This document shows positions 14,890 through 22,959 of a stretch of DNA of 64,000 nucleotides, piece after piece. Made by a program: the position numbers and the translations under genes. The stretch is from Acidovorax sp. (lineage in GTDB: Bacteria; Pseudomonadota; Gammaproteobacteria; Burkholderiales; Burkholderiaceae_C). Each line of letters opens with the position of its first letter. Positions within the stretch are counted from its first letter, which is position 1. Below the pieces are notes generated by a model, which had not been told where the DNA came from, searched no databases, and was given only the letters and a program-made list of their open reading frames with translations. The stretch is from contig NZ_JAPUDY010000040.1 in NCBI RefSeq assembly GCF_027492855.1, forward strand, positions 29,424 through 93,423, given 5' to 3'.

Positions 14890-15645
14890 ATGACTTTTAT
14901 CAACGCCGTATCGATCGAACGGAGGGTTGTGCGATCTCCTGGCCCGCGCGCGGCGGCGGCGGTGGAAGACCTGCTGGCGGCCGCGCACCTGCTGGCCGGA
15001 TTGCCGCGCGAGGTGCTGGCCACCCTGGCGGCCGACGCCGTGTACCGCAGGTACGGGGGCGGCGACACCTTGTTTTATGAAGGGGACGAGGCGCGCCACT
15101 GCATGCTTGTGGTGCGGGGCTCTATCGAGGTGCTGCGCTACGACGCCTCGGGCGACGAGCGCATGCTGCATTGCTTCGAGGCGGGCGAGATGGTGGCCGA
15201 GGCGGCCATGTTCATGCCCCATGGCCTGTATCCGATGACGGCGCGCGTGCAGGGCGATACGGAGGTCTGGCGCTTTTCCCGCAGGGCGGTACGCGAAGCC
15301 TGCGAGCGCCACCCCGTACTGGCCCTGCGGCTGCTGGAGTCGCTCAGCCTGCGCCTGTACAAGCGGGTGAACCAGGTGGACTGGCTCACCAGCAGCAGCG
15401 CCCAGCAGCGCGTGGCGGCCTATCTGGTGACGCTGGCCGAACGGCTGGGAGAGGAGCAGGACATCGAACTGCCCACCAGCCAGCGCCACCTTGCAGCGCA
15501 CCTGGGCATTCGCGCGGAAACGCTCAACCGCATCCTGGCCGAATGGCAGGCCAAGGGCTGGATCAGCGGCGGGCGCCGCCTGTGGAGCCTGCAGGACATC
15601 ACACCTTTGCGCACGCTGGCCGCGCCCGCTGCGCGCGCGTTCTGA
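14890..15645 (+). CDS. Crp/Fnr family transcriptional regulator
   Basis: A 251-residue regulator with an N-terminal cyclic-nucleotide-binding-like sensor domain (GGGDTLFYEGDEARHCMLV and FEAGEMVAEAAMF) and a C-terminal winged helix-turn-helix (SQRHLAAHLGIRAETLNRIL). The recognition helix ETLNR resembles the ETVSR of Fnr/Dnr. The N-terminal cysteine cluster of oxygen-sensing Fnr is absent, so iron-sulfur oxygen sensing is unlikely. A Dnr-like heme/NO sensor or another ligand is possible. I prefer the ATG at 14890, preceded by agagga, over an in-frame ATG at 14839. It is transcribed away from the TonB/CobN-like operon and probably controls it. Confidence 0.85.
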   Translation: MTFINAVSIERRVVRSPGPRAAAAVEDLLAAAHLLAGLPREVLATLAADAVYRRYGGGDTLFYEGDEARHCMLVVRGSIEVLRYDASGDERMLHCFEAGEMVAEAAMFMPHGLYPMTARVQGDTEVWRFSRRAVREACERHPVLALRLLESLSLRLYKRVNQVDWLTSSSAQQRVAAYLVTLAERLGEEQDIELPTSQRHLAAHLGIRAETLNRILAEWQAKGWISGGRRLWSLQDITPLRTLAAPAARAF

Positions 15646-15660
15646 CCGTGTAGGGCCTAA

Positions 15661-15672
15661 AACACGTTCTTA
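15661..15672 (+). repeat. Right copy of the 12-bp direct repeat bracketing the CobN-like locus
   Basis: Same 12-mer and same orientation as 1047-1058. It lies 15 bp after the regulator stop codon and 69 bp before minC. See the left copy for the caution about chance matches. Confidence 0.3.
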
Positions 15673-15741
15673 CACAGGCCCACGGTACACTTTGCGCCTT
15701 CCGGGACAGGTTCCCGCGCTCCTTTCCATTGCTCCCGATTC

Positions 15742-16497
15742 ATGGCCCTTACGACGGCGGCCCAGGCCCGCACCAGCTTTGACCTCAAAAGCGCTTCGCT
15801 GCCCGTGGTGGCCGTGGTGCTCAAGACCACCGACGCCGCGCAGTTTGGCGCTGACCTGGCCGAGCGCGTGGCCGATGCCCCCGGTTTTTTCGACAACGAT
15901 CCGGTGCTGATCGACCTGGCCGCCGTGCGCGAGGCCGAGGCGGCCATCGACTTTGCCGCCATCGCTGCCGAACTGCGCCGCCACAACACCCTGCCCGTGG
16001 CCGTGCGCGGCGGCAGCCCCGCCCAGATGGATGCCGCGCGTGCCGCCGGCCTGACCGCCGCGCCCGATGCGCCGCCCGCCCGCGCTGAAGCGCAGGCTCC
16101 TGAAGTGCGCGAAGTGATCCGCGAGGTCGAGGTCGAAGTAGTGCGCGAAGTGCCCATGCCCGGCCCTGGCGCCGTGGTGGTGGACAAACCCCTGCGCTCG
16201 GGCCAGCAGGTCTATGCGCGCGGCGCCGACCTGGTGGTGATGGCCGTGGTGAGCTTTGGCGCTGAGGTGATTGCCGACGGCAATATCCACGTCTATGCCC
16301 CGCTGCGCGGCCGTGCCATTGCCGGTGCGCGCGGCAACACCGAGGCCCGCATTTTTTCGACCTGCCTGGAGCCGCAGCTGGTCTCCATTGCAGGCATCTA
16401 CCGCACCACCGAGACCGAGTTGCCCGCCGAGGTGCGCGGTAAACCGGCCCAGGTGCGGCTTGACGGCGAAAAGCTCCTCATCGAGCCGCTTGCCTGA
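15742..16497 (+). CDS. minC: Septum site-determining protein MinC
   Basis: MinC inhibits FtsZ polymerisation so that division occurs only at mid-cell. The 251-residue product has the N-terminal FtsZ-inhibiting domain (about 1-105) and the C-terminal beta-helical MinD-binding/dimer domain (about 145-251). The latter is recognised by LRSGQQVYARGADLVV and GNIHVYAPLRGRAIAGARG. Between them is a linker unusually rich in alternating Glu, Arg and Val (EVREVIREVEVEVVREVP). minD starts 44 bp downstream and minE 3 bp after that, giving the standard minCDE operon. Confidence 0.96.
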   Translation: MALTTAAQARTSFDLKSASLPVVAVVLKTTDAAQFGADLAERVADAPGFFDNDPVLIDLAAVREAEAAIDFAAIAAELRRHNTLPVAVRGGSPAQMDAARAAGLTAAPDAPPARAEAQAPEVREVIREVEVEVVREVPMPGPGAVVVDKPLRSGQQVYARGADLVVMAVVSFGAEVIADGNIHVYAPLRGRAIAGARGNTEARIFSTCLEPQLVSIAGIYRTTETELPAEVRGKPAQVRLDGEKLLIEPLA

Positions 16498-16541
16498 CGC
16501 CATTTTCCATTCGTATCAACCCCACAGAGAATCAGCAACAC

Positions 16542-17360
16542 ATGGCCAAAATCGTCGTCGTGACTTCCGGCAAAGGTGGCGTGGGCAAGACCACCACCAG
16601 TGCCAGCTTTGCCACCGGCCTCGCCCTGCGCGGCCACAAGACCGCCGTGATCGACTTTGACGTCGGCCTGCGCAACCTGGACCTCATCATGGGCTGTGAG
16701 CGCCGCGTGGTGTATGACCTCATCAACGTGATCCATGGCGAGGCCAACCTGAACCAGGCCCTCATCAAGGACAAGCAGTGCGACAACCTGTTCGTGCTGG
16801 CCGCCAGCCAGACACGCGACAAGGACGCCCTGACGCAAGAGGGCGTCGAAAAAGTGCTCAAGGACTTGGCGGCGATGGACTTCGAGTACATCGTGTGCGA
16901 TTCGCCTGCCGGTATCGAGAGCGGCGCCCTCATGGCCATGCACTTCGCCGACGAGGCGCTGCTGGTGACCAACCCTGAGGTGTCGTCCGTGCGCGATTCC
17001 GACCGCATCCTGGGCATGCTGGGCAGCAAAACCAAACGCGCCATCGACGGTGGCGAGCCCATCAAGGAGCACCTGCTCATCACGCGCTACAACCCCAGCC
17101 GCGTGCAGGACGGCCAGATGCTGAGCCTGGAAGACATCCAGGACATCCTGCGCATCAAGCTGATCGGTGTGATTCCCGAGTCGGAAGTGGTGCTGCAGTC
17201 GTCCAACCAGGGCACGCCCGCCATCCACGCCAAGGACACGGATGTGTCCGAGGCCTACAAGGATGTGATCGACCGTTTCCTGGGCGCCACCGACAAGCCG
17301 TTGCGTTTCATCGATGCCGAAAAGCCCGGCTTCTTCAAACGCCTGTTCGGGAGCAAGTAA
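16542..17360 (+). CDS. minD: Septum site-determining ATPase MinD
   Basis: MinD is a membrane-cycling ATPase that recruits MinC and is released by MinE. The 272-residue protein has the deviant Walker A motif GKGGVGKTT near the N-terminus, the DFDVGLRNLD switch, and the C-terminal amphipathic membrane-targeting helix (PGFFKRLFGSK). All are intact. It lies between minC and minE in the usual order. Confidence 0.98.
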   Translation: MAKIVVVTSGKGGVGKTTTSASFATGLALRGHKTAVIDFDVGLRNLDLIMGCERRVVYDLINVIHGEANLNQALIKDKQCDNLFVLAASQTRDKDALTQEGVEKVLKDLAAMDFEYIVCDSPAGIESGALMAMHFADEALLVTNPEVSSVRDSDRILGMLGSKTKRAIDGGEPIKEHLLITRYNPSRVQDGQMLSLEDIQDILRIKLIGVIPESEVVLQSSNQGTPAIHAKDTDVSEAYKDVIDRFLGATDKPLRFIDAEKPGFFKRLFGSK

Positions 17361-17363
17361 GCC

Positions 17364-17630
17364 ATGGCATCTTTCCTGTCCTTCCTGCTCGGAGAGAAGA
17401 AAAAAACCGCCAGCGTGGCCAAGGAGCGGCTGCAGATCATCCTGGCGCATGAGCGCAACGGCCGCAATGCTGCCGAGCCTGACTACCTGCCCGCGCTGCA
17501 GCGCGAACTGGTGGCCGTGATCTCCAAATACGTGAAGATCAACCCCGACGACCTCAAGGTGCACCTGGAACGCCAGGACAACCTGGAAGTGCTCGAAGTC
17601 AAGATCGAGCTGCCCGACGCGGCGCGCTGA
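17364..17630 (+). CDS. minE: Cell division topological specificity factor MinE
   Basis: An 88-residue MinE that stimulates MinD ATPase and drives the pole-to-pole oscillation. The N-terminal membrane-targeting and anti-MinCD region ([20 protein letters not shown]) and the C-terminal topological-specificity domain ([23 protein letters not shown]) are complete. It follows minD by 3 bp. Confidence 0.97.
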   Translation: MASFLSFLLGEKKKTASVAKERLQIILAHERNGRNAAEPDYLPALQRELVAVISKYVKINPDDLKVHLERQDNLEVLEVKIELPDAAR

Positions 17631-17672
17631 GGCCGCCGCGCACCCGCACCGAGGCCGACGGGCCCCGGTGGC

Positions 17673-18125
17673 TTACCAGCCCCAGAGCAGGCGCTTGGAC
17701 ACCCAGCCCTTGAGGCCGTCGTCCTGCTGAACCTTCACCCAGCCCGAGCGCCGGTCCAGCGTGCGCAGAACCTCGCCGTGCTCAGCCTGCCCCAGCACGC
17801 GGCTGCGGGTGCCGGGCGCGCTGCGGATGTTGGCCACGCGGCTCTTGACGATGTGATGGGGTGTTTTGTTGACCAGCGAGCGAAAGACCCAGCCGGTGTC
17901 ATTCTCGAAGTCGCGCACTTTGAGCCATTGGCCGCTGCGCCCCGTGACCTCCAGCGGAAACCCCTTGCCCAGCGCCCACAGCGCGCCATGACGGGTTCCG
18001 GCACCTGAGCGCATGTTGATCTCAGGCTTGGCGACACTCACCATCTCCCGGGACTGCGCGCCGTTGGCGAACGCAGCCAGGGTGAGTGCGAGGAGAAGTG
18101 CGGGAATACGTCGGGTGACAGGCAT
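17673..18125 (-). CDS. Secreted SH3-domain protein
   Basis: A 150-residue protein with a signal peptide (about residues 1-25, ANGAQS) followed by two bacterial SH3-like repeats: INMRSGAGTRHGALW...GWVFRSLV and ANIRSAPGTRSRVLG...GWVSKRLL. Each has the RSGPGT-type turn and the GWV strand typical of SH3b domains. Such domains usually bind peptidoglycan or peptides in the cell envelope. I start at the ATG at 18125, because the longer frame to 18257 would put about 44 unrelated residues before the signal peptide. It is convergent with minE with only 42 bp between them, and no clear terminator is visible there. Confidence 0.82.
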   Translation of the reverse strand: MPVTRRIPALLLALTLAAFANGAQSREMVSVAKPEINMRSGAGTRHGALWALGKGFPLEVTGRSGQWLKVRDFENDTGWVFRSLVNKTPHHIVKSRVANIRSAPGTRSRVLGQAEHGEVLRTLDRRSGWVKVQQDDGLKGWVSKRLLWGW

Positions 18126-18418
18126 TGGGCTCCATTCTTGAGTCAGTGGCAAACAGCCCGGCGCACGAGTCGTCGTGCGCCGCAGCATAAAGCCCCGTAT
18201 TTTTTCAGCCACAGGCTTCTTGTCAAAAGATGACCGCTTTACCGCAGTAGGCGGCATGGATTTTTAGGGGCACGCTACCCCCGCCAAACATCGACAGCGG
18301 TCTTTCGGACACCGTTCGTTACATTGCCGTGAGAAACATTTTGGACACATATCAGGCATAGTCAGAACCATGGGCGCCACGCCGTGGCGCACCAGGGGTG
18401 GACAACCAGGGGGTGCCT

Positions 18419-19828
18419 ATGAAAAAGCTCGCTGCGCGTGGGGTTGGGGTGGCTTTGTGGTGTTCCGTGCTTGCGTCCTGCGGGGGCGGTGACCCGCCAG
18501 GCGGTGACACCACCAGCGCCGCGCTTAAAAACGCCGCACCCATGGTGCAGATCAGCCTGCAGCCCACGGACGAGGACTTTCCCAATCCCGAGCGGGGCTT
18601 CTACCGCTTTGCCACCGACCCGGCCCGCATCACCGCCACGTCGCTGCAGTATGTGGTGGACGACGGGCAACGGCTGGTCTACACCCCGGCCGACCTGAGC
18701 GCCTGGCGCACGCGCGATCTGCCCGCCACCTACCTCAACAAACTCAACACCGGTTTTGCCAACCTGCGCAAACAGGGGCTCAAGGCCGTGCTGCGCTTTG
18801 CCTACAACTACCCCGAGACGGAAAACGACTACCTCAACGCCCGCGACGCAACACTTTCGCGCGTCAAGCGCCACATCACCCAGCTCACGCCCGTGCTGCA
18901 GGCCAATGCCGACGTGATCGCCGTGATGCAGGGCGGCTTTATTGGCGCCTGGGGCGAGTGGCATACCTCGTCCAACAACCTCACCAGCCACGTGAACAAG
19001 GCCGCCGTGCGCGATGCCCTGCTGGCTGCCTTGCCCAGCCAGCGCACGCTGCAGGTGCGCTATCCGGCTGATTTGAGGCGCTGGTACCCCGACCCCGCCA
19101 CCATCACACGCATCGGCTTGCACAACGACTGTTTTCTGGCCAGCCCCGACGACGTAGGCACCTATTTTTCGGAAGATCCCGCAGAGTCTGCCGCGCTGCG
19201 CACCTATGCCCAACAAGCGGGCGCGCTGACCGGCGCGGGCGGCGAGACCTGCTACCCCCCTGAGGTGGCCCAGGCCCGCATGCGCTGCCAGGACATCCTG
19301 GCCGAAGGCGCGGCCTACCGCATGAGCTATCTCAACCGCGATTACTACGACGGCTTTTTCGCCCAGTGGCAGGCGGGCGGCTGTATGGCCGATGTGTCGA
19401 AAAAGCTGGGCTACCGGCTGGAGCTGCAAACTGTGGCCCACAGCAGCGCGGCCCCCGTGGGCGGCACGCTGGATTGGTCGCTGGCGCTGGCCAACCAGGG
19501 CTGGGCGCAGCCGCTGAATGTGCGCTCCCTGGTGCTGTACCTGGTGGACGCCAACCAGCAGGCCACGCCCCTGCCCCTGGCCGGCACCGACCTGCGCCAG
19601 GCCTTGCCCGGCCAAACCCTGCAACTCAGCGGCAGCGTGGCCTTGCCCGCCAGCCTGCCTGCTGGCAGCTACCAGGTGCGCCTGGCGGCCCCCGACGAGG
19701 CCTCCGCCCTGGCGGACAAACCCGCCTACGCGCTGCGTTTTGCCAACGCCGACCAGGCCGCCAGCGGCGTGCAGTGGCTGCCCGTGCAAGGCCAACTGGC
19801 GCTGGGGAGCGCCGTGCAGATTCAGTAG
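18419..19828 (+). CDS. DUF4874/DUF4832 domain lipoprotein
   Basis: A 469-residue predicted lipoprotein. The N-terminus has a hydrophobic stretch and a lipobox LASC (Cys at about residue 23) followed by GGGDPPGG. The body contains NPERGFYRFATD and a TIM-barrel-like stretch with GGFIGAWGEWH (about 180-190), typical of the DUF4874 N-terminal domain. DUF4832 follows, with RRWYPDPATITRIGLHNDCF in its N-terminal part and an immunoglobulin-like C-terminal section. The pair resembles a glycoside-hydrolase barrel, but no enzyme activity is established to my knowledge. Start: the ATG at 18419, preceded by aggggg. A GTG seven codons upstream is less likely. Confidence 0.8.
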   Translation: MKKLAARGVGVALWCSVLASCGGGDPPGGDTTSAALKNAAPMVQISLQPTDEDFPNPERGFYRFATDPARITATSLQYVVDDGQRLVYTPADLSAWRTRDLPATYLNKLNTGFANLRKQGLKAVLRFAYNYPETENDYLNARDATLSRVKRHITQLTPVLQANADVIAVMQGGFIGAWGEWHTSSNNLTSHVNKAAVRDALLAALPSQRTLQVRYPADLRRWYPDPATITRIGLHNDCFLASPDDVGTYFSEDPAESAALRTYAQQAGALTGAGGETCYPPEVAQARMRCQDILAEGAAYRMSYLNRDYYDGFFAQWQAGGCMADVSKKLGYRLELQTVAHSSAAPVGGTLDWSLALANQGWAQPLNVRSLVLYLVDANQQATPLPLAGTDLRQALPGQTLQLSGSVALPASLPAGSYQVRLAAPDEASALADKPAYALRFANADQAASGVQWLPVQGQLALGSAVQIQ

Positions 19829-19853
19829 GGGGTTTTAGTAAAAAGTGCCTCTG

Positions 19854-19894
19854 CCGCTTGTTCTTCAATGCCTTGTTGCTTCTAAAAGCATAGC
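19854..19894 (+). repeat. Two-hairpin 41-bp element, copy 3 (degenerate)
   Basis: The segment after the lipoprotein gene keeps the 19-5-17 spacing: ccgctt at 19854, and hairpin 2 at 19878-19894 ending atagc. The A-tract and gcctctg leader are also present at 19841-19853. Both stems have decayed, so this is a diverged copy. Confidence 0.5.
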
Positions 19895-20053
19895 AAATGA
19901 TGTGCGCCAAGGTGGCTGCGTTACCGACACCACGGTGTCAGTAGCGCAGCGGTAAGCTTCGCCGCATGGCGGGAAGCCAAAGTCTTGTGAAACGGATGGC
20001 GCTTGTGCAAGCGAATACAGTCGCCATCGTTGTTATGCCCACTGTGGAGTGAT

Positions 20054-20293
20054 ATGGGATTTCCTGCGGCAGAGAAAGAGCAAATGTTGGCCCTGCATGG
20101 CGTGGGGGCCACCGTCGTCACGCGCCTGGAGCAGATAGGGTTCTCGTCGCTGGCCGAGTTGGCGGACGCGGACGTGGCCGCCGTGACCAAAGCTATCTCG
20201 GAGATGATGCGCTCCACCTGCTGGCACAACAGCCCTCAGGCGCGCGGTGCTGTGGGCGCCATCGTGGCGCTGGCGCAAAGCCATCGGGCGTAG
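20054..20293 (+). CDS. Small helix-hairpin-helix protein
   Basis: A 79-residue protein whose sequence LALHGVGATVVTRLEQIGFSS fits a helix-hairpin-helix DNA-binding element. It resembles the short pathogenicity-locus/Cdd1-like family. I use the ATG at 20054 (MGFPAAEK), preceded by gtggagtg. The frame is open upstream to 20003 but that part looks non-coding. It stands alone between the lipoprotein gene and a monooxygenase-like gene. Its function is unknown. Confidence 0.65.
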   Translation: MGFPAAEKEQMLALHGVGATVVTRLEQIGFSSLAELADADVAAVTKAISEMMRSTCWHNSPQARGAVGAIVALAQSHRA

Positions 20294-20363
20294 CTGCTGA
20301 CGCCACGGTGGCAGCAGGGGGTGGGTACGGTCAAGGTTCCTTTTGTTTTTTCGAACCCACCGC

Positions 20364-20708
20364 ATGAAGACCAACCAACTCGCCGCACTGCCTGCCATCA
20401 CCCAATTTGGAGGTATGGAGTTTTCCACTTTCCGCCTGGCCCCAGGCGTGACCGAAGCCGAGCTGATCCCTGCCGTGGAGACCATGGTGCAAAGCCTGTA
20501 TGCCGCAGAGCCAGGTTTTCTGGGCCATGCCGTGCTCCGGGGCGCAGAGGGTGTGTACGTGGATGTCATTTTCGCCACCAGCCAGGCCCGCGCGGCCGAG
20601 TTGTGTGGCAAATGGGGCACGGGGCCGTTTGCCCCCGCCTGCCTGCCTTACCTGGAAAAGATCCAGGAAGGCTCAGCCCAGCTCGCTTTCTTTGAGCGCA
20701 TCCGCTGA
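20364..20708 (+). CDS. Antibiotic-biosynthesis-monooxygenase-like (ferredoxin-fold) protein
   Basis: A 114-residue single-domain protein of the ABM-like dimeric alpha-beta barrel fold. It has an early strand MEFSTFRLAPG, a helix with VTEAELIPAVETMVQSLYAAEPGFLGHAVL, and a late strand GVYVDVIFATS. Such proteins range from heme oxygenases to small aromatic monooxygenases, and nothing here decides between them. Start: the ATG at 20364. An internal ATG at 20415 sits too close to its ggaggt to be better. Confidence 0.5.
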   Translation: MKTNQLAALPAITQFGGMEFSTFRLAPGVTEAELIPAVETMVQSLYAAEPGFLGHAVLRGAEGVYVDVIFATSQARAAELCGKWGTGPFAPACLPYLEKIQEGSAQLAFFERIR

Positions 20709-20748
20709 CCCTGCCTTTGTACGGTGAAGGCGCCGCTGGCGGCGGTAC

Positions 20749-21270
20749 TCAGAGCGGGTGCTCGGTGTAGAACTTGCCCCCGTGGTACAGCAGGGGGGAT
20801 GCCCCTGCGCGGTGCTCGCAGCGCTCGACCTCGCCCACAAAAATGGTGTGGTCACCCTCTTTGTACTGGCTGCGGTTGAAGCACTCGAACGTGGCGGCGG
20901 CACCGGCCAGCAGGGGGGCGCCGCTGATGCCGGGGCGATGCTCCAGGCCCTCCCAGCGGTCGATGCCGCGCGTGGCAAAACGTTCAGCCAGGGCCTTTTG
21001 GTCTGCGGCCAGCACATGGATGGCGTAGTGCGAGCCGTTGGCAAAGGCGGACATGGAGCTGGCGCCGTGCGACAGGCTCCACAGCACCAGAGGGGGATCG
21101 AGCGACACCGAATTGAACGAGCTGGCCGTGAGCCCCACCAGATCGCCCGCCGCGTTGTGGGCGGTGACGATGGTTACCCCCGTGGCAAACATGCCCAGCG
21201 CATTGCGAAACTCGCGGGTCGAGAAGCTCGGGGGCAGAGCGAGGGCAGGGCGGGGGGACGAGCGGTTCAC
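20749..21270 (-). CDS. Flavin reductase-like FMN-binding protein
   Basis: A 173-residue protein of the flavin reductase-like (HpaC/RutF type) split-barrel family. These use NAD(P)H to reduce FMN/FAD for two-component monooxygenases. The signatures are FRNALGMFATGVTIVTA near the N-terminus, GLTASSFNSVSLDPPLVLWSL, and GDHTIFVGEVERCE near the C-terminus. The gene diverges from the alpha/beta hydrolase gene at 21371 with 100 bp between them. No partner monooxygenase is adjacent, although the ABM-like gene lies just downstream in convergent orientation. Confidence 0.85.
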   Translation of the reverse strand: MNRSSPRPALALPPSFSTREFRNALGMFATGVTIVTAHNAAGDLVGLTASSFNSVSLDPPLVLWSLSHGASSMSAFANGSHYAIHVLAADQKALAERFATRGIDRWEGLEHRPGISGAPLLAGAAATFECFNRSQYKEGDHTIFVGEVERCEHRAGASPLLYHGGKFYTEHPL

Positions 21271-21370
21271 AAAGACGGCGCCAGCAATGGCAACAGGGAG
21301 GGATGCAACTATTATCAGGCGGCACCCGCAACGATGCTGTTGCGGGGTTTACACCTCCCTTCACCACTGC

Positions 21371-22159
21371 ATGGCCGTCCTTCCTACCTTCACCGCCTTG
21401 GGCTCCGGCCCGACCGTGCTCATGCTGCATGACGCAGATGGCGACCATCTCACGTTCGCGCCCCAGGTGGAGACATTGGCCACGGCTGGTTACCGCGCGG
21501 TGGCCTGGGACATGCCGGGCTACGGCCGCAGCGCGCCGGTGGAGCCCTACACCTTCAAGGCGCTGGCGCAGCGTTGCCTGGCCTTGATCGACGCCCTGCA
21601 GAGCGGCCCCGTCACGCTGGTGGGACACGGTATGGGCGCGATGGTGGCACTGGAGGTGGCCGTGCGTGCGCCATCGCAGGTGAGCCGCATGGTGCTGTGC
21701 GCGGGCGGCCCGCCGCTGGATGCGCAGGCCGTGGAGGACTGGGTGGTGCCACGGCTGCGGGCCTTGCAGGTGCTGGAGGCTGGCGGCAGCCTGGAGCAGC
21801 TGGCGCAGACGCTGGTGCCCCAGTTCATCGGCACGGGCGCGCTGCCCGAAGGCGTGCGGCTGGCCAGCCACGCGTTGGCCCAGGTGTATCCGGGTGCTTA
21901 CCGGCGTGCTTTGGAGGCCTTGCCCACCTTCGACCGGAGTGCCGCCGCCCTGGCGCACCTGGCGATGCCCATGCTGCTGGTGGGCGGTGACCAGGACCGC
22001 TGCACACCACCAGCGGCCCTGCAAGCCTTGGCCCAGGTGCTGCCCGACGCGGTGACCTTGCAGTTGCCCCACGTCGGGCACTGGCCGCAGCTGGAAGACC
22101 CAGAGGGGTTTGACGGTGCGCTGCTGGACTTTCTGGCCCAGCGGCGTTTGCTGCACTGA
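21371..22159 (+). CDS. Alpha/beta hydrolase-fold protein with the nucleophile serine replaced by glycine
   Basis: A 262-residue alpha/beta hydrolase. The fold signatures are complete: the oxyanion region MLHDADGD, the cap region, the acid in LLVGGDQDRCTPP and the catalytic His in LPHVGHWPQLEDPEGF. The nucleophile elbow, however, reads VTLVGHGMGAM where the family has G-H-S-M-G. The codon is GGT at about 21630, so the usual catalytic serine is missing. Either it is catalytically altered (as in cofactor-free dioxygenases and lyases of this fold) or it has a binding role. The start at 21371 (MAVLPTF) follows the 100-bp divergent region. The frame is open far upstream only through the opposite-strand reductase gene. 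Confidence 0.85.
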   Translation: MAVLPTFTALGSGPTVLMLHDADGDHLTFAPQVETLATAGYRAVAWDMPGYGRSAPVEPYTFKALAQRCLALIDALQSGPVTLVGHGMGAMVALEVAVRAPSQVSRMVLCAGGPPLDAQAVEDWVVPRLRALQVLEAGGSLEQLAQTLVPQFIGTGALPEGVRLASHALAQVYPGAYRRALEALPTFDRSAAALAHLAMPMLLVGGDQDRCTPPAALQALAQVLPDAVTLQLPHVGHWPQLEDPEGFDGALLDFLAQRRLLH

Positions 22160-22195
22160 GCCAGGGCCTGGCCTCAGTGCCTTGGCTGCATCTCC

Positions 22196-22954
22196 ATGCT
22201 GTTTGCTCTCAAGAAAATCTTTTCCGCGCTGCTGATGCCGCCGGTGTCCAGCATCCTGCTGGCGTTTGTTGGCCTGTGGATGGCGCGCCGCCACCCGCGC
22301 ACGGGCATGGCCGTGGTGGTGCTGTCGCTGCTGTCGGTGCTGGCGCTGTCGTGGCCGCCGGTGGCCGATGCGCTGGTGCGCAGCCTGGAGCGTTATCCGG
22401 CCGTGGCTCCCAAGCAGTTGCCTGCATCGAAAACCCAGGCCATCGTGGTGCTGGGCGGTGGGGCCGACACCGTGGCCCCTGAATACGGGGTAGACGTGCT
22501 CAGCCGGGGCGCCCGCGAGCGGGTGCGTTATGCCGTGTACCTGCACCAGCAAACAGGGCTACCCATTCTGGCGACAGGGGGCTCCACAGGCGGCACGCGC
22601 GCCGAGGCGCTGGTGATGAAGGACGTGGTCGAGCGCGAGTTCAAGGGCCGGGTGCGCTGGACGGAGGAGGAGTCGCTTGATACTCGCAGCAACGCCGAAA
22701 AGTCTGCTGCAGTGCTCAAGGCCGCGGGCATCGAGCGCATTGCGCTGGTCACGCACGGCTGGCACATGGTGCGCGCCGCCGAAGCCTTCGAGCGCGCCGG
22801 GCTACAGGTGCTGCCCGCGCCCATGGGCTTCAAGGGCGGGCAGACCCGCAGGTTGTACCGGGTGCTGCCGCGTGCCTCTGCGTTGGCCGACAGCAGCCTG
22901 GCGTTGCACGAATGGCTGGGCATCCTGGCCCAGCGCTGGTCGCTGGACCGTTGA
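22196..22954 (+). CDS. YdcF/ElyC family (DUF218) membrane protein
   Basis: A 252-residue protein with two N-terminal membrane helices (about 10-30 and 37-57) and a DUF218 domain. The latter has AIVVLGGGADT, ATGGSTGGTRAEA, DTRSNAEKSA and LVTHGWHMVRAAEAF. ElyC and related proteins affect envelope polymer assembly and vancomycin/SanA-like phenotypes, but the biochemical activity is not settled. It starts 36 bp after the hydrolase gene and may be co-transcribed with it. Confidence 0.85.
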   Translation: MLFALKKIFSALLMPPVSSILLAFVGLWMARRHPRTGMAVVVLSLLSVLALSWPPVADALVRSLERYPAVAPKQLPASKTQAIVVLGGGADTVAPEYGVDVLSRGARERVRYAVYLHQQTGLPILATGGSTGGTRAEALVMKDVVEREFKGRVRWTEEESLDTRSNAEKSAAVLKAAGIERIALVTHGWHMVRAAEAFERAGLQVLPAPMGFKGGQTRRLYRVLPRASALADSSLALHEWLGILAQRWSLDR

Positions 22955-22959
22955 AGCGT

